54,333 nucleotides of DNA from a gamma proteobacterium L18 (GCA_000497835.1 KI547170.1:224478-278810), one strand, 5' to 3'. Shown: positions 27,570 through 39,024, counted from the stretch's first letter. The notes: generated by a model not told the origin, from the letters alone. Made by a program: numbers and translations.

Positions 27570-27615
27570 TATCTCGATATTTCAAAGCGAAATTTTCCGC
27601 TTTAATTCGATAGAT
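27570..27615. promoter_or_regulatory. AT-rich dyad upstream of the cytochrome b561 gene
   Basis: Nested symmetry in an AT-rich promoter region: inner stem AAAGCG (27584-27589) / CGCTTT (27598-27603), flanked by TATCTCGAT on the left and the roughly complementary TTCGATAGATA on the right. It lies 42 bases before the start of the cytochrome b561-yceI pair. Probably an operator; the factor is unknown. Confidence 0.4.
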
Positions 27616-27656
27616 AAAAAGCTAGTCTTTGTCGCAGAACTTACAGGATGACCGTG

Positions 27657-28208
27657 ATGCAGTTACGCAATTCACCTTCTCGCTATGGCTGGGTCAGCAT
27701 CTTCCTGCACTGGGGGGTGGCGCTGGCCGTGTTCGGGCTTTTTGCCCTGGGCCTGTGGATGGTCGACCTGGGCTACTACGACCCGTGGCGCAAGGCCGGC
27801 CCCGACCTGCACAAAAGCATTGGTTTGACACTGTTCTTTTTCATGCTGCTGCGCGTGGTATGGCGTTTCATCAGCCCGCCGCCTCCGCCGCCGCCTACCC
27901 AGAGCAAGCTGGTGCGCGTCGCCGCCAAACTGGGTCACGCCTTCCTTTACCTGGACCTGTTCCTGGTAATGGCAGCCGGTTACCTGATCTCCACCGCCGA
28001 CGGCGTGGGTATCCCGGTGTTCGGCCTGTTCGAAGTACCCGCATTGTTCGCCGGAGTGCCTGACCAGGCAGAAGTCGCTGGCGACGTGCACCTTTACCTG
28101 GCCTGGATCCTGGTGATCTTTGCTGTTCTCCATGGCCTGGCCGCCTTGAAGCACCACTTTATCGATCGTGACGCGACCCTGGTACGCATGCTGGGACGCA
28201 AAGCCTGA
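27657..28208 (+). CDS. cytochrome b561 family protein
   Basis: 183-residue di-haem membrane cytochrome with four helices: [20 protein letters not shown] with a haem His, [34 protein letters not shown] and [22 protein letters not shown] run of seven prolines follows helix 2. I prefer ATG 27657 to ATG 27648 because ACAGGA sits at proper spacing for the former and touches the latter. It probably passes electrons between ubiquinol and periplasmic partners; pairing with a downstream yceI gene is common. Confidence 0.9.
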   Translation: MQLRNSPSRYGWVSIFLHWGVALAVFGLFALGLWMVDLGYYDPWRKAGPDLHKSIGLTLFFFMLLRVVWRFISPPPPPPPTQSKLVRVAAKLGHAFLYLDLFLVMAAGYLISTADGVGIPVFGLFEVPALFAGVPDQAEVAGDVHLYLAWILVIFAVLHGLAALKHHFIDRDATLVRMLGRKA

Positions 28209-28236
28209 CCTCAACTCAACCCAAGGAATAACGCAC

Positions 28237-28833
28237 ATGTTGAAAAAGACACTGGCCGCTCTGGCTCTGGGTACCGCACTGCTGACGGCCGGCCAGGCCA
28301 TGGCTGCCGACTACACCATCGACAAGGAAGGCCAGCACGCCTTCATCGACTTCAAGATCAGCCACCTGGGCTACAGCTTCATTCACGGTACCTTCAAGGA
28401 CTGGAGCGGTACCTTCAGCTTCGACGCTGCCAAGCCTGAAGACAGCAAGATCAGCATCACCCTGAATACCAAGAGCGTCGACACCAACCACGCTGAGCGT
28501 GACAAGCACATCCAGAGCAAGGACTTCCTGGAGACCGACAAGTACCCAACCGCTACTTTCGTGTCGACCAGCGTCAAGCCAACCGGCAAGAATGCTGATG
28601 GCAAGCTGACCGCTGACGTGACCGGCGACCTGACCCTGCACGGCGTGACCAAGCCGGTCGTGGTCAAGACCGTGTTCCTGGGCGAAGGCAAGGACCCGTG
28701 GGGCGGCTACCGTGCCGGCTTTGAAGGCACCACCACCATCAAGCGTTCTGATTTCGGCAAGATGATGGACCTGGGCCCGCAGTCCGATACCCTGACTCTG
28801 GACATCTCGTTCGAGGGCGTGCAGAAGAAGTAA
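28237..28833 (+). CDS. yceI: periplasmic YceI family protein
   Basis: 198 residues with a signal peptide ([12 protein letters not shown]...GQAMA, cleavage before [11 protein letters not shown] at about residue 24). The remainder is the YceI beta-barrel ([43 protein letters not shown]), a lipocalin-like fold that binds isoprenoid lipids such as a polyprenyl chain. It follows the cytochrome b561 gene by 28 bases, and a terminator follows. Confidence 0.95.
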   Translation: MLKKTLAALALGTALLTAGQAMAADYTIDKEGQHAFIDFKISHLGYSFIHGTFKDWSGTFSFDAAKPEDSKISITLNTKSVDTNHAERDKHIQSKDFLETDKYPTATFVSTSVKPTGKNADGKLTADVTGDLTLHGVTKPVVVKTVFLGEGKDPWGGYRAGFEGTTTIKRSDFGKMMDLGPQSDTLTLDISFEGVQKK

Positions 28834-28853
28834 TTTCTTCGCCGCAAAAAAAA

Positions 28854-28879
28854 CCGCAGCCAATGGCTGCGGTTTTTTT
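28854..28879 (+). terminator. rho-independent terminator after yceI
   Basis: Perfect 8-base stem CCGCAGCC / GGCTGCGG with an AAT loop (28854-28872), followed by seven T. The A-run on the left would also allow it to work for the opposite strand. Confidence 0.9.
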
Positions 28880-28911
28880 ATGGCTGTTGGACATTCACTG
28901 CACATTCTTGG

Positions 28912-29000
28912 TGTGGGAGCGGGTTCTACCCGCGAAGCATCCACCGCAGGGTATCTGACCCTCTGCAGCATATTCTTCGCGGGCAGAGCCCGCTCCCACA
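28912..29000. repeat. REPIN (inverted REP doublet)
   Basis: TGTGGGAGCGGG...CCCGCGAA at the left and its inverted copy ending GCCCGCTCCCACA at 29000. The bases between also pair (GCAGGGT / ACCCTCTGC), so the whole forms one long hairpin between yceI and rhlE. Confidence 0.88.
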
Positions 29001-29028
29001 GAGTTTGCAGTCGACTCCAATAAGCGAC

Positions 29029-30945
29029 TCAGCCTTCGCGGTTGCGGGTCAGCAGCGCAGGCTTTTCGCCGTTGCGACGGCTTGGCAGCGATTCCAGCTG
29101 TTCCAGCTGCTCGGCAGTCGGGAAGCGATCGATCTTCGATTCCTTGTGCACGATGCGCGGCTGGTTCTGCGGGGCGCGCGAGTTGCTTACCGCCGGTTCC
29201 TGGCGCGGCTGGTCGTCACGGGCCGGACGACGGTTGCGGCCAGCGCCACCGTTGTTGTCACGACGCGGCTGACCGTCACGGGCACCGCCACCATTGCTGC
29301 GTGGGCCGTTGCTGCGCTTGTCGCCGGCAGGCGCGTTGTTGCGCGGGCCAGCCGGGCGACCCTGGCGTGGAGCCGAGGCCGGGGCTGCGCCACCGGCGGC
29401 TGCCGGGGCACCTGGGCGACGGTTACGGCCCTGGTTCTTGTTCTGGTACGGGCTGACATAGTCGGCGCGGTTACCAAAGTTGTCGACTTCGTCATCCAGG
29501 AACTCGTCGGGCGCGCGGTTGGCAGAAGCTACCTCAGGCTTTGGAGTGGACTGGGCCTGACGTGGCTTCTGGTCACGGGGTTGGCGTTCAGAACGCGCCC
29601 CGGCGGGCTTTTCCTTGCCTTGCTCCTTACCTTGCGGCGCAGCCGCACGGCGCTCCTTGCCTTTATCCTTGCCCTTGTCCTTGCGACCGGCACCGCCGGC
29701 TTCGGACTTGGCGGTACCTTCGCGCGGTGCACGGGCGTTGCGCGGTTGATTGGCCTGTGGGCGCTCGCGCACCTCAGGCTTCTCGGCTTCCACGGCCGTC
29801 ACATCGAAGCCCATCAGATCACCGTCCGGGATCTTCTGCTTGGTCATGCGCTCAATGCTCTTGAGCAGCTTTTCCTCGTCCGGGGCAACCAGCGAGATAG
29901 CCTCGCCGCTACGACCGGCACGGCCGGTACGGCCGATGCGGTGCACGTAGTCTTCATCGACGTTGGGCAGCTCGAAGTTGACCACGTGGGGCAACTGGTC
30001 GATGTCCAGGCCGCGGGCGGCGATGTCGGTGGCAACCATGATGCGTACCGAACCGGCCTTGAAGTCGGCCAGGGCTTTGGTACGGGCGTTCTGGCTCTTG
30101 TTGCCGTGGATGGCAACGGCGCTCAGGCCGTGCTTTTCCAGGTACTCGGCCAGGCGGTTGGCGCCGTGCTTGGTGCGGGTGAACACCAGTACCTGTTCCC
30201 AGGCACCCTGGGTGATCAGGTGGGCCAGCAGCGAACGCTTGTGGCTGGCGGCCAGGCGATACACGCGCTGCTCGATGCGCTCAACCGTGGTGTTCGGCGG
30301 GGTGACTTCGATGCGCTCGGGGTTGTGCAGCAGGCGGCCGGCAAGGTCAGTGATGTCCTTGGAGAAGGTCGCCGAGAACAGCAGGTTCTGGCGCTTGGCC
30401 GGCAGGCGGGCCAGCACCTTCTTCACGTCATGGACGAAGCCCATGTCGAGCATGCGGTCGGCTTCGTCCAGTACCAGGATTTCCACGTGGGACAGGTCGA
30501 CGCTGCCTTGGCCGCACAGGTCCAGCAGACGGCCGGGGCACGCCACCAGCACGTCGACGCCACGGGACATGGCCTGGACCTGCGGGTTCATGCCAACGCC
30601 GCCGAAGATGCAGGCGCTGACGAATTTCAGGTCGCGGGCGTAGATCTTGAAGCTGTCGTGCACCTGGGCCGCCAGCTCGCGGGTGGGGGTCAGCACCAGC
30701 ACGCGCGGTTGGCGCGGGCCGTGACGCTGGGATTTGTCCGGGTGACCGTTGGGAAACAGCCGTTCCAGGATCGGAAGGGCGAAACCACCGGTTTTACCAG
30801 TACCTGTCTGTGCCGCAACCATCAGGTCACGACCTTGCAACACGGCGGGAATGGCCCGCTGTTGCACCGGAGTAGGCTGGGTATAGCCCGCGTCCTCGAT
30901 GGCGCGGACTAAAGCCTCGGAGAGACCGAGGGAAGCAAAGGACAT
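29029..30945 (-). CDS. rhlE: DEAD-box ATP-dependent RNA helicase RhlE
   Basis: 638 residues. Helicase core in about the first 390: Q motif with [10 protein letters not shown], Walker [10 protein letters not shown] near 44-52, [23 protein letters not shown], and [10 protein letters not shown]. The remaining 230-odd residues are a low-complexity tail rich in Arg, Gly, Lys, Pro and Ala ([15 protein letters not shown], repeated RNNAP/RSNGG), probably disordered and RNA-binding. It ends with a short conserved-looking [18 protein letters not shown] segment. ATG 30945 fits the family; the open frame further upstream is not homologous. Confidence 0.94.
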   Translation of the reverse strand: MSFASLGLSEALVRAIEDAGYTQPTPVQQRAIPAVLQGRDLMVAAQTGTGKTGGFALPILERLFPNGHPDKSQRHGPRQPRVLVLTPTRELAAQVHDSFKIYARDLKFVSACIFGGVGMNPQVQAMSRGVDVLVACPGRLLDLCGQGSVDLSHVEILVLDEADRMLDMGFVHDVKKVLARLPAKRQNLLFSATFSKDITDLAGRLLHNPERIEVTPPNTTVERIEQRVYRLAASHKRSLLAHLITQGAWEQVLVFTRTKHGANRLAEYLEKHGLSAVAIHGNKSQNARTKALADFKAGSVRIMVATDIAARGLDIDQLPHVVNFELPNVDEDYVHRIGRTGRAGRSGEAISLVAPDEEKLLKSIERMTKQKIPDGDLMGFDVTAVEAEKPEVRERPQANQPRNARAPREGTAKSEAGGAGRKDKGKDKGKERRAAAPQGKEQGKEKPAGARSERQPRDQKPRQAQSTPKPEVASANRAPDEFLDDEVDNFGNRADYVSPYQNKNQGRNRRPGAPAAAGGAAPASAPRQGRPAGPRNNAPAGDKRSNGPRSNGGGARDGQPRRDNNGGAGRNRRPARDDQPRQEPAVSNSRAPQNQPRIVHKESKIDRFPTAEQLEQLESLPSRRNGEKPALLTRNREG

Positions 30946-31165
30946 GAGTAATCCTGTTCTAGTGAGGGCTTTGCCCAATGGGAATCTTGCCTGGCGCGAC
31001 GGGTGCGGGGGCGCACTATCGCGTCTGGTCCTGCCGGGCCTTGAATGCGCATCCGGACCTGGCTGAGCGGGCGTGTGCCGGGCAGTCGAGCGGGTCGGGA
31101 TGCCTTTTGCAAGGCCGGGCGTCCGGGCGTAAGCCTGGCGGGAAGGTCGGAGTATAACAGAGCAT

Positions 31166-31948
31166 TCACAGTGCGCCGCGTTCCTGCTGCTCAACGGTTT
31201 TATCGGCGCTGACGGGGGTTGCGTAGCGCTCCACCAGCTGGGCGTATTCGGGCTCGCGCTTGAAGCGTCGCAGCTCGATGGAAAAGCGCAGGGCCAGCTG
31301 GTCCATGCCGGCACCGCGGCGCACGGCCAGGTACTGGCGCTGGCGGCTGATCACCAGCGGCAGGGCGCTGACCTTGCCTTCCAGGCCCATGGCCTGCAGG
31401 GTGAAGTCGCCTACCCGCAGGTCGGTGATGATCAGGTCGACGCGGTGACGGATCAGTTTGCCGAAGTTGGCTTCCTGGGTGCCGGCGGATTCGCGGCGGA
31501 ACTCGCTGGCCTGCATGAAGGCGTCGCCATAGTTGTAACCGGCCGAGGTGCCGATGGTCAGCCCTTGCAGGTCGTCCAGGCTGGCGACGTCATGGGGTTT
31601 GGCGGCGGCCTGGAACAGCACGAACTGCACTTCGGACAAGGGCTCGTCGGGGTACAGCAGGGTGGATTCGCGCTCCGGGGTGCGGAAAATGTCCAGCACG
31701 CCATCGGCTTCGCCCTGCTCGAGCATGGCCAGGCAGCGCTTCCACGGCAGGAACTGCCATTGAATGTCCACGCCCAGGCGCTCGAAGACCTTGGCGGTGA
31801 CTTCGTAATCGATGCCCGCCCCTTGGCCGTTGCGCTCGAAGGCGTAAGGGGCCCAGGGGTCGGTGACAATGCGCAACTTCTCGGCCTGGGCGCACAAGCT
31901 CAGGCAAGTCAGGAACAAGGCTGTCAGCAGCGATAGGAAGGCAGGCAT
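31166..31948 (-). CDS. periplasmic amino-acid-type solute-binding protein
   Basis: 260 residues. Signal peptide [22 protein letters not shown], then an SBP_bac_3 domain ([75 protein letters not shown]). No ABC permease or ATPase gene is next to it, so the ligand is unknown and it may be an orphan binding protein. The start was chosen at the signal peptide; the open frame extends 17 codons upstream. Confidence 0.85.
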   Translation of the reverse strand: MPAFLSLLTALFLTCLSLCAQAEKLRIVTDPWAPYAFERNGQGAGIDYEVTAKVFERLGVDIQWQFLPWKRCLAMLEQGEADGVLDIFRTPERESTLLYPDEPLSEVQFVLFQAAAKPHDVASLDDLQGLTIGTSAGYNYGDAFMQASEFRRESAGTQEANFGKLIRHRVDLIITDLRVGDFTLQAMGLEGKVSALPLVISRQRQYLAVRRGAGMDQLALRFSIELRRFKREPEYAQLVERYATPVSADKTVEQQERGAL

Positions 31949-32013
31949 GGCCCGGAGAGTACGATGCTGCAAGGGGCCGTGCAATGCCCAACAGGTCAAA
32001 ACCGCGTTGCCTG

Positions 32014-32072
32014 CATCGCGGCCAAGGCCGGCTCCTACGCTGTACGTGTAGGAGCCGGCCTTGGCCGCGATG
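32014..32072. repeat. perfect inverted repeat of the GGAGCCGGCCTTGG type
   Basis: 25-base perfect arms (32014-32038 and 32048-32072; core GGCCAAGGCCGGCTCCTAC) with a 9-base loop. It lies 11 bases after the metF stop and upstream of the solute-binding protein gene. No T-run follows, so it is not a classic terminator. A diverged member of the same family is at 39025-39090. Confidence 0.9.
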
Positions 32073-32083
32073 GGGTTACCGAT

Positions 32084-32929
32084 TCAGCGTGGCAGCTTGA
32101 GGTTGTTCCACACCGCAAGGCTGGCTTCAGCCTGGTTCAGGGTGTAGAAGTGCAGGCCCGGCGCGCCGCCGTCCAGCAGTTGCTCGCACATGCGGGTGAT
32201 CACTTCCTCGCCAAACTTCTGGATGCTGGTGACGTCGTCGCCGTAGGCTTCCAGTTGCTTGCGCACCCAGCGCGGGATCTCGGCGCCACAGGCGTCGGAG
32301 AAGCGAGCCAGCTTGCTGTAGTTGGTGATCGGCATGATGCCCGGCACGATCGGGATGTTCACGCCCAGTTTCTGTACGCGCTCGACGAAGTAGAAGTAGC
32401 TGTCGGCGTTGAAGAAGTACTGGGTGATGGCGCTGTCGGCACCGGCGTTGGCCTTGCGCACGAAGTTCTTGATGTCGTCTTCGAAGCTGTGCGCCTGGGG
32501 GTGCATCTCCGGGTAGGCGGCGACTTCGATGTGGAAGTGGCTGCCGGTTTCGGCACGGATGAACTCCACCAGGTCATTGGCGTGACGCAGCTCGCCGCTG
32601 GCCATGCCCATGCCCGAAGGCAGGTCGCCACGCAGGGCAACGATGCGCTTGATGCCGGCGTCCTGGTATTGGGTCAGCAGGGCGCGCAGGTCGGCCTTGC
32701 TGTCGCCCACGCACGACAGGTGCGGTGCGGCAGGGACTTTCACTTCGCTCTCCAGCTGCAGCACGGTGTTGAGCGTGCGGTCGCGGGTAGAGCCACCTGC
32801 ACCGTAAGTGCAAGAGAAGAAATCTGGGTTGTAGCCGGCCAGCTGGCGGGCAACGTTCAGCAGTTTTTCATGCCCAGCGTCGGTCTTGGTAGGGAAGAAC
32901 TCGAAACTGAAGCGGCGTTCCTGAGACAT
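32084..32929 (-). CDS. metF: 5,10-methylenetetrahydrofolate reductase
   Basis: 281-residue FAD enzyme that supplies methyl-THF for methionine synthesis. FSFEFFPTKTDAGHEKL near the N-terminus, SCTYGAGGSTRDRTL, ALRGDLPSG and AITQYFFNADSYFYFVERV are diagnostic. It lies 152 bases downstream of ahcY on the same strand; the pair forms an operon that would share the SAH riboswitch. Confidence 0.96.
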   Translation of the reverse strand: MSQERRFSFEFFPTKTDAGHEKLLNVARQLAGYNPDFFSCTYGAGGSTRDRTLNTVLQLESEVKVPAAPHLSCVGDSKADLRALLTQYQDAGIKRIVALRGDLPSGMGMASGELRHANDLVEFIRAETGSHFHIEVAAYPEMHPQAHSFEDDIKNFVRKANAGADSAITQYFFNADSYFYFVERVQKLGVNIPIVPGIMPITNYSKLARFSDACGAEIPRWVRKQLEAYGDDVTSIQKFGEEVITRMCEQLLDGGAPGLHFYTLNQAEASLAVWNNLKLPR

Positions 32930-32977
32930 GATTACACCTATCTGGAAACTCGAAAGCCGTGGGATCGCGGAGCCCGG

Positions 32978-33070
32978 GACGCCGCCTGGCGGCAGCTGCT
33001 ACAGGGTGTTCGTCACCGCGGCCGAAGGTCGCGGCAGGGAATCCATGCAGCAGCTGCCGAAGGCGGCGTC
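32978..33070 (-). other. long stem-loop between ahcY and metF
   Basis: Arms GACGCCGCCTGGCGGCAGCT (32978 onward) and AGCAGCTGCCGAAGGCGGCGTC (33049-33070) pair over about 22 bases with two small mismatches. The loop holds a second stem (CGCGGCC / GGTCGCGG). No poly-T. It may protect the upstream ahcY transcript end or cause partial termination before metF. Confidence 0.6.
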
Positions 33071-33081
33071 AGGGCCTACGA

Positions 33082-34725
<1,644 letters not shown>

Positions 34726-34814
34726 TTATCGCCCCCATAGCCAACGTCCAATGGAGGCGTGGGCAAAGGTCTGCGATGATGGGTACATCAACGGCAACAT
34801 GGCCTGGAGCGAGC

Positions 34815-35216
34815 ATGAACTTCCACACCCGCAAGTGGGTTAAACCCGAAGACCTCAACCCCAACGGCACCCTGTTCGGTGGCAGCCTGCTGCGCTGGAT
34901 CGACGAAGAAGCGGCGATCTACGCCATCGTGCAGCTGGGCAACCAGCGCGTGGTGACCAAGTACATTTCGGAAATCAACTTCGTCAGCGCGTCGCGTCAG
35001 GGCGACATCATCGAGCTGGGCATCACGGCCACCGAGTTTGGCCGTACGTCCATCACCCTGATGTGCGAAGTGCGCAATAAGATCACCCGCAAGAGCATCC
35101 TGACCGTGGACAAGATGGTCTTCGTCAACCTGGGTGAAGATGGCCTGCCCGCGCCCCACGGGCGCACGGAGATCAAGTACATCAAGGATCAGTTCGACGC
35201 CGAAACTGCGGAATAA
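34815..35216 (+). CDS. hotdog-fold acyl-CoA thioesterase
   Basis: 133 residues. LNPNGTLFGGSLLRWIDEEAA is the family signature, with the catalytic Asp/Glu in the long helix; NFVSASRQGDIIELGI and GRTSITLMCEV follow. Similar to YciA-type acyl-CoA thioesterases; the preferred substrate cannot be read. ATG 34815 is chosen by homology (MNFHTRKWV). Divergent from ahcY. Confidence 0.9.
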   Translation: MNFHTRKWVKPEDLNPNGTLFGGSLLRWIDEEAAIYAIVQLGNQRVVTKYISEINFVSASRQGDIIELGITATEFGRTSITLMCEVRNKITRKSILTVDKMVFVNLGEDGLPAPHGRTEIKYIKDQFDAETAE

Positions 35217-35226
35217 TCCTCGGCCA

Positions 35227-35315
35227 TGTGGGAGCGGGCTCTGCCCGCGAATGGAACGCCGCATAGTGTCTGAAACACTGCGGCGTTTTCTTCGCGGGCA
35301 GAGCCCGCTCCCACA
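35227..35315. repeat. REPIN (inverted REP doublet)
   Basis: Outer arms TGTGGGAGCGGGCTCTGCCC and its inverted copy ending at 35315. The inner arms (AACGCCGCA / TGCGGCGTT) also pair. Lies between the thioesterase and the convergent antiporter gene. Confidence 0.9.
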
Positions 35316-35345
35316 AAAACTGCTGCTTCCCAGTAGGGTTGCAGG

Positions 35346-36602
35346 TCAGTGTGTCGCTGCTTCGGGCGGGGTATCGCGGGTAACGCTTTTCACCAGCTTG
35401 CCAATGCTCAACCCCTGCAGCAGGATCGACGACAGCACCACGATGTAGGTGATACTCAGCAGCAGGTCCCGTTCCGGCCCCACCGGCAGCGCCAGGGCCA
35501 GGGCCACCGACACACCACCGCGCAAACCACCCCAAGTGAGGATGCGGATGGTGCCGCGCGGCACGCTGCGCCAGCGACGCAGCAGCAGGATGGCCGGCGC
35601 CACGGTCAGCAGCCGCGACAGCAGGATCGCCACCGCCAGCAGGCTCGACGCTGCCACGTGCATCCACGAGAACGGCAGCAGCAACAGCTCCATGCCGATC
35701 AGCGCGAACAGCAGCGCGTTGAGCATGTCATCCAGCAGCTCCCAGAAACCGTCCATGTAGCGGCGGGTCATGTCGTTCATGGCCAGCTTGCGGCCCAGGT
35801 TGCCGATGATCAAACCGGCGGTCACCATCGCGATCGGTGCGGAAACATGCAGTTCGTAGCACATGGCCGAGCCGCCGATCACCAGCGCCAGGGTCAGCAT
35901 GACCTCCACCTGGTACTGCTCGATGCTTTTGATCATGCGGTACACCACATAACCGATCAGCGCGCCGAACAGCACGCCGCCAATGGCCTCATGCACGAAC
36001 AGCATTGCGGTTTCACCCACCGTGGGCGTCGAGCCTTGCTGGGCAATCCCCAGCAGCACGGTAAACACCACCACCGCCGTACCGTCGTTGAACAGCGACT
36101 CGCCCACGATAGTGGTCTTCAGTGGCTTGGAGGCATTGGCGGTCCGCAACACGCCCAGCACCGCAATGGGGTCGGTGGGCGAGATCAGTGCGCCGAACAG
36201 CAGGCAGTACAGGAAGCTGACGTGCCAGCCGAACATGCCAAAAATCCAGAACGCCAGGGTACCGATCACCAGCGTGGCGATCAGCACGCCGAAGGTGGCC
36301 AGCAGGCCGATGGGCCAGCGGTAGCTGCGCAGGTCGCTGAGGTTGACGTGCAGGGCCCCGGCAAACAGCAGGAAGGCCAGCATCCAGTTCATCAGCAGGT
36401 CGCCGAAGTCGATCTGGCCGATCAGGCCTTGCACGCGGGCTTCCAGGCCGGGGTAGCCGAGCACGCTCAGGCCTTGCAGCAACAGGGAGAACAGCAGTGC
36501 GGTGACCATCACGCCGATGGTGGGGGGTAGTCCGATAAAGCGGAAATTGACGTAAGTGAGCAGGGTGGTGAGGCAGATAAAGGCGGCAACTAATTCGAGC
36601 AT
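35346..36602 (-). CDS. CPA1 family Na+/H+ antiporter (NhaP-like)
   Basis: 418 residues, about 12 membrane helices. Conserved ALISPTDPIAVLGVL and VGESLFNDGTAVVVFTVLLG, which hold the acidic residues of the cation site in CPA1 antiporters, and the C-terminal TWGGLRGGVSVALALALP. I chose ATG 36602 (MLELVAAFICL) because GGGAG lies 6 bases before it; an ATG 12 bases further up is also possible. Confidence 0.93.
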   Translation of the reverse strand: MLELVAAFICLTTLLTYVNFRFIGLPPTIGVMVTALLFSLLLQGLSVLGYPGLEARVQGLIGQIDFGDLLMNWMLAFLLFAGALHVNLSDLRSYRWPIGLLATFGVLIATLVIGTLAFWIFGMFGWHVSFLYCLLFGALISPTDPIAVLGVLRTANASKPLKTTIVGESLFNDGTAVVVFTVLLGIAQQGSTPTVGETAMLFVHEAIGGVLFGALIGYVVYRMIKSIEQYQVEVMLTLALVIGGSAMCYELHVSAPIAMVTAGLIIGNLGRKLAMNDMTRRYMDGFWELLDDMLNALLFALIGMELLLLPFSWMHVAASSLLAVAILLSRLLTVAPAILLLRRWRSVPRGTIRILTWGGLRGGVSVALALALPVGPERDLLLSITYIVVLSSILLQGLSIGKLVKSVTRDTPPEAATH

Positions 36603-36801
36603 CCGGGCTCCCATGGTGGCAGGACAATTGAGCGCCCGAGGGCGCCGTGCAGGGGTAAGACGAGTAGGCAACCTGTTGTGACACAGGCGCGAATGTCGCA
36701 GTTGTTACAAAGTCTTGCGGGGAACCGCCAGAACGTCTTCGAGTCAGGGTAAAGTGCCAGGTTCACTTCCCGATCGATTGCCATGGGCTAAGGACTACCG
36801 G

Positions 36802-37635
36802 GTGTTGGCCACCGCTTTGGTACTGCTCGCCGCATTGCTGCATGCGGCTTGGAACACGATGGTCAAGTTCAGCTCCGAACGGCTGCTGGTGATATCGGCC
36901 ATGGACACGGTGGCGCTGCTGTTCGTGGCCGTGCTATTGCCCTTCGTACCGCTACCCCCTGCCCAAGTGTGGCCGTGGATGCTGGCTTCGGCGTTGTTCG
37001 AACTGCTGTACCGTTACCTGCTGATCCAGGCCTACAAGGTGGGTGATCTGGGCCTGGTGTACCCGCTGATGCGCGGCCTATCACCGTTGGTCGTGCTGGG
37101 GCTGACCCTGGCCGTTGGCGGCGAGATGCTCACGGCGCATCAGGTAGTGGGGATTTTGCTCATTCCCTGCGGCATGGCGTGCCTGTTGTTGCAGGGCGGC
37201 GGCGGGGCTCGCCTGCCGTGGCGCATGTTGCCGGTGGTGGCGTTGATTGGGGTGTGCATTGGTAGCTACACCTGGTTGGATGGCCAGGCCATTCGGCGCT
37301 GGCCGCAGCCATTGGGTTACCTGACCTGGCTGACGCTGATCAGCGCCTGGCCATTCCCGTTGCTGGCGGTGGTGGCCAGGCGTGCGAGCTTCCGACACTT
37401 CTGGCGCAACCAGTGGCGGATAGGCTTGAGCGTCGGCTTTTTTGTGCTGTTCAGTTATGCCCTGGTGCTGTGGGCGATGCAGATGGGCTCGGTGGCCGAG
37501 GCTGCGGCACTGCGTGAAATCAGCGTGATACTGGTGGTGCTGCTGGGCATGCGTTATCTGAAAGAACCCTTTGGCCGTCCACGACTGCTGGCCTGCGGGC
37601 TGGTGTTGCTGGGCATGTTGATCATGAAACTATAA
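36802..37635 (+). CDS. EamA/DMT family transporter
   Basis: 277 residues with about ten hydrophobic helices in two EamA repeats (LLAALLHAAWNTMVKF; YRYLLIQAYKVGDLGLVYPLMRGLSPL; then ALVLWAMQMGSVAEAAALREISVI). Best start is GTG 36802, after AAGGA at good spacing; upstream frame is not homologous. Substrate unknown. Followed by a MAPEG gene 15 bases later. Confidence 0.87.
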   Translation: MLATALVLLAALLHAAWNTMVKFSSERLLVISAMDTVALLFVAVLLPFVPLPPAQVWPWMLASALFELLYRYLLIQAYKVGDLGLVYPLMRGLSPLVVLGLTLAVGGEMLTAHQVVGILLIPCGMACLLLQGGGGARLPWRMLPVVALIGVCIGSYTWLDGQAIRRWPQPLGYLTWLTLISAWPFPLLAVVARRASFRHFWRNQWRIGLSVGFFVLFSYALVLWAMQMGSVAEAAALREISVILVVLLGMRYLKEPFGRPRLLACGLVLLGMLIMKL

Positions 37636-37650
37636 AAAGAGACCCGTTCG

Positions 37651-38037
37651 ATGACTGTTGCTTTCTGGTGTGTGTTGATCGCCCTGGTGCTGCCTTTCGT
37701 GTGCACCAGCATTGCCAAGTTCAGCGGCGGCAAGTTCGGGCCGCGGCAGAACCATGACCCGCGCACCTTCCTGGACAACCTGGAAGGGTTCGCCAAGCGT
37801 GCCCATGCCGCGCAGCAGAACAGTTTCGAGGCGTTCCCGGCATTCGCTGCCGCCGTCGTCATCGCCGACATCTGCCACAACGCCCAGCAGGTCACCATGG
37901 ACGTGCTGGCGGTGTTATTCATTACCAGCCGCCTGCTATACATCATCTGCTACCTGGCCGATTGGGCCATGCTGCGTTCGTTGGTGTGGTTCGTCGGCCT
38001 GGGGCTGATCGCCAGTTTCTTCTTCATTTCGATGTGA
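37651..38037 (+). CDS. MAPEG family membrane protein
   Basis: 128 residues with four hydrophobic helices and the MAPEG-type segment NPRTF-like DPRTFLDNLEGFAKRAHAAQQNSFEAFPAFAAAV, whose ERAxxNxxE-like residues are kept. MAPEG proteins of eukaryotes are glutathione-linked membrane enzymes; the function of bacterial members is largely unknown. 10 bases before the next gene. Confidence 0.88.
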   Translation: MTVAFWCVLIALVLPFVCTSIAKFSGGKFGPRQNHDPRTFLDNLEGFAKRAHAAQQNSFEAFPAFAAAVVIADICHNAQQVTMDVLAVLFITSRLLYIICYLADWAMLRSLVWFVGLGLIASFFFISM

Positions 38038-38047
38038 TCGAGTGCTC

Positions 38048-38497
38048 ATGACCCTCAAGACATTGACCGTGCTGGCCCTGGCTTGCCTGACCCTGAGCGC
38101 CTGTGGCGGGGTAGATCCCAAGTCGCCGTTGGGCCAGCGCAAGTCCATCTTCAAGCAGATGCTGCACACCAGCGAAGACATGAACGGCATGCTGTTGGGC
38201 CGTCTGCCGTTCGACGGGCCGCAGTTCGCGGCCAGCGCGGTGAAGCTGGACCAGTTGGCGCAGCAGCCTTGGCAGCATTTCCCCAAGGTGCGCGAAGAGG
38301 ATCACACCAGCGCCAAGCCTGAAGTGTGGGAAAAGCAGGCGCGCTTCCAGCAGTTGGCGCAAAACCTCGAGGCCTCGACCGCCGAGCTGGTGACGGCCAC
38401 CCGCGTCCAGCCGCTAAAGGCTGACGGGCTGGACGGGCCGATGCAGAAGGTGGAGGGCGCCTGCAAGGCCTGCCACCGGGAGTTCCGCGACCACTAG
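38048..38497 (+). CDS. cytochrome c-type lipoprotein (cytochrome c' / c556 like)
   Basis: 149 residues. Lipoprotein signal LTLSACGG, then a four-helix region and a C-terminal haem motif CKACH at about residues 140-144. This is the usual arrangement of cytochromes c' and c556. ATG 38048 follows a GTG six bases earlier, which I judged less likely. Its stop lies 2 bases from the end of the convergent DUF1090 gene. Confidence 0.87.
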   Translation: MTLKTLTVLALACLTLSACGGVDPKSPLGQRKSIFKQMLHTSEDMNGMLLGRLPFDGPQFAASAVKLDQLAQQPWQHFPKVREEDHTSAKPEVWEKQARFQQLAQNLEASTAELVTATRVQPLKADGLDGPMQKVEGACKACHREFRDH

Positions 38498-38499
38498 GT

Positions 38500-38898
38500 T
38501 TACTTGTCCAGCTCGTCCAGGGCTTGCTGCAGCTCTTTGCGCGATTCGGCCAGCTTGTCCTTGCGGGTGTTGATCTTGTCCGAGTCGCCTTTCTTCATGG
38601 CCTTGTCCAGGTCGGCCTGACGCTTGGCCACCTCGTGGCGGGCGTCGAGTACCTTGTTCTCGCGTTCTTTCTGCAGGCCGGCATCGGTGCAGTTGGCGCG
38701 GCTTTCGCTCAGGGCTTTTTCAAGGCCGGCTTGCTGGGCGGCATTGCCGTGGGCCTTGGCCTGGTCGATCTGGGTGGTGATGGCCAGTTGCTTGGCGGCG
38801 CAGCCCTTGATTTCGGGTGCGTCTTCGTCAGCCGCCAGCAGCGGTGTCGACACTGCGCAGCAGAGGGTCAACATCGTCAGGAAGGATAAGGATTTCAT
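38500..38898 (-). CDS. DUF1090 family periplasmic protein
   Basis: 132 residues. Signal peptide MKSLSFLTMLTLCCAVSTPLLA, then a mostly helical charged domain with two Cys (IKGCAAKQLAI, RANCTDAGLQ) and a coiled coil rich in Lys, Asp and Arg. Similar to E. coli YqjC, of unknown function. Confidence 0.88.
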   Translation of the reverse strand: MKSLSFLTMLTLCCAVSTPLLAADEDAPEIKGCAAKQLAITTQIDQAKAHGNAAQQAGLEKALSESRANCTDAGLQKERENKVLDARHEVAKRQADLDKAMKKGDSDKINTRKDKLAESRKELQQALDELDK

Positions 38899-39024
38899 GG
38901 TGGCTCCAGTTGAATGCTGCGCTATTGGAAAGCTAATTGAAGCTGTTGTCTGTAGGAAGTTTCCTTATATCGTGTAAATAAATGTCACGGCACTCGCATG
39001 CGTACAACCCATCGATTGCGTCGC

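Noticed and set aside
27648..27656. Upstream ATG of the cytochrome b561 gene as the start
   Set aside because: The only Shine-Dalgarno (ACAGGA) touches this ATG; spacing fits the ATG at 27657.
32014..32072. Intrinsic terminator for metF
   Set aside because: The stem is strong but no T-run follows on either strand, so I list it as a repeat only.
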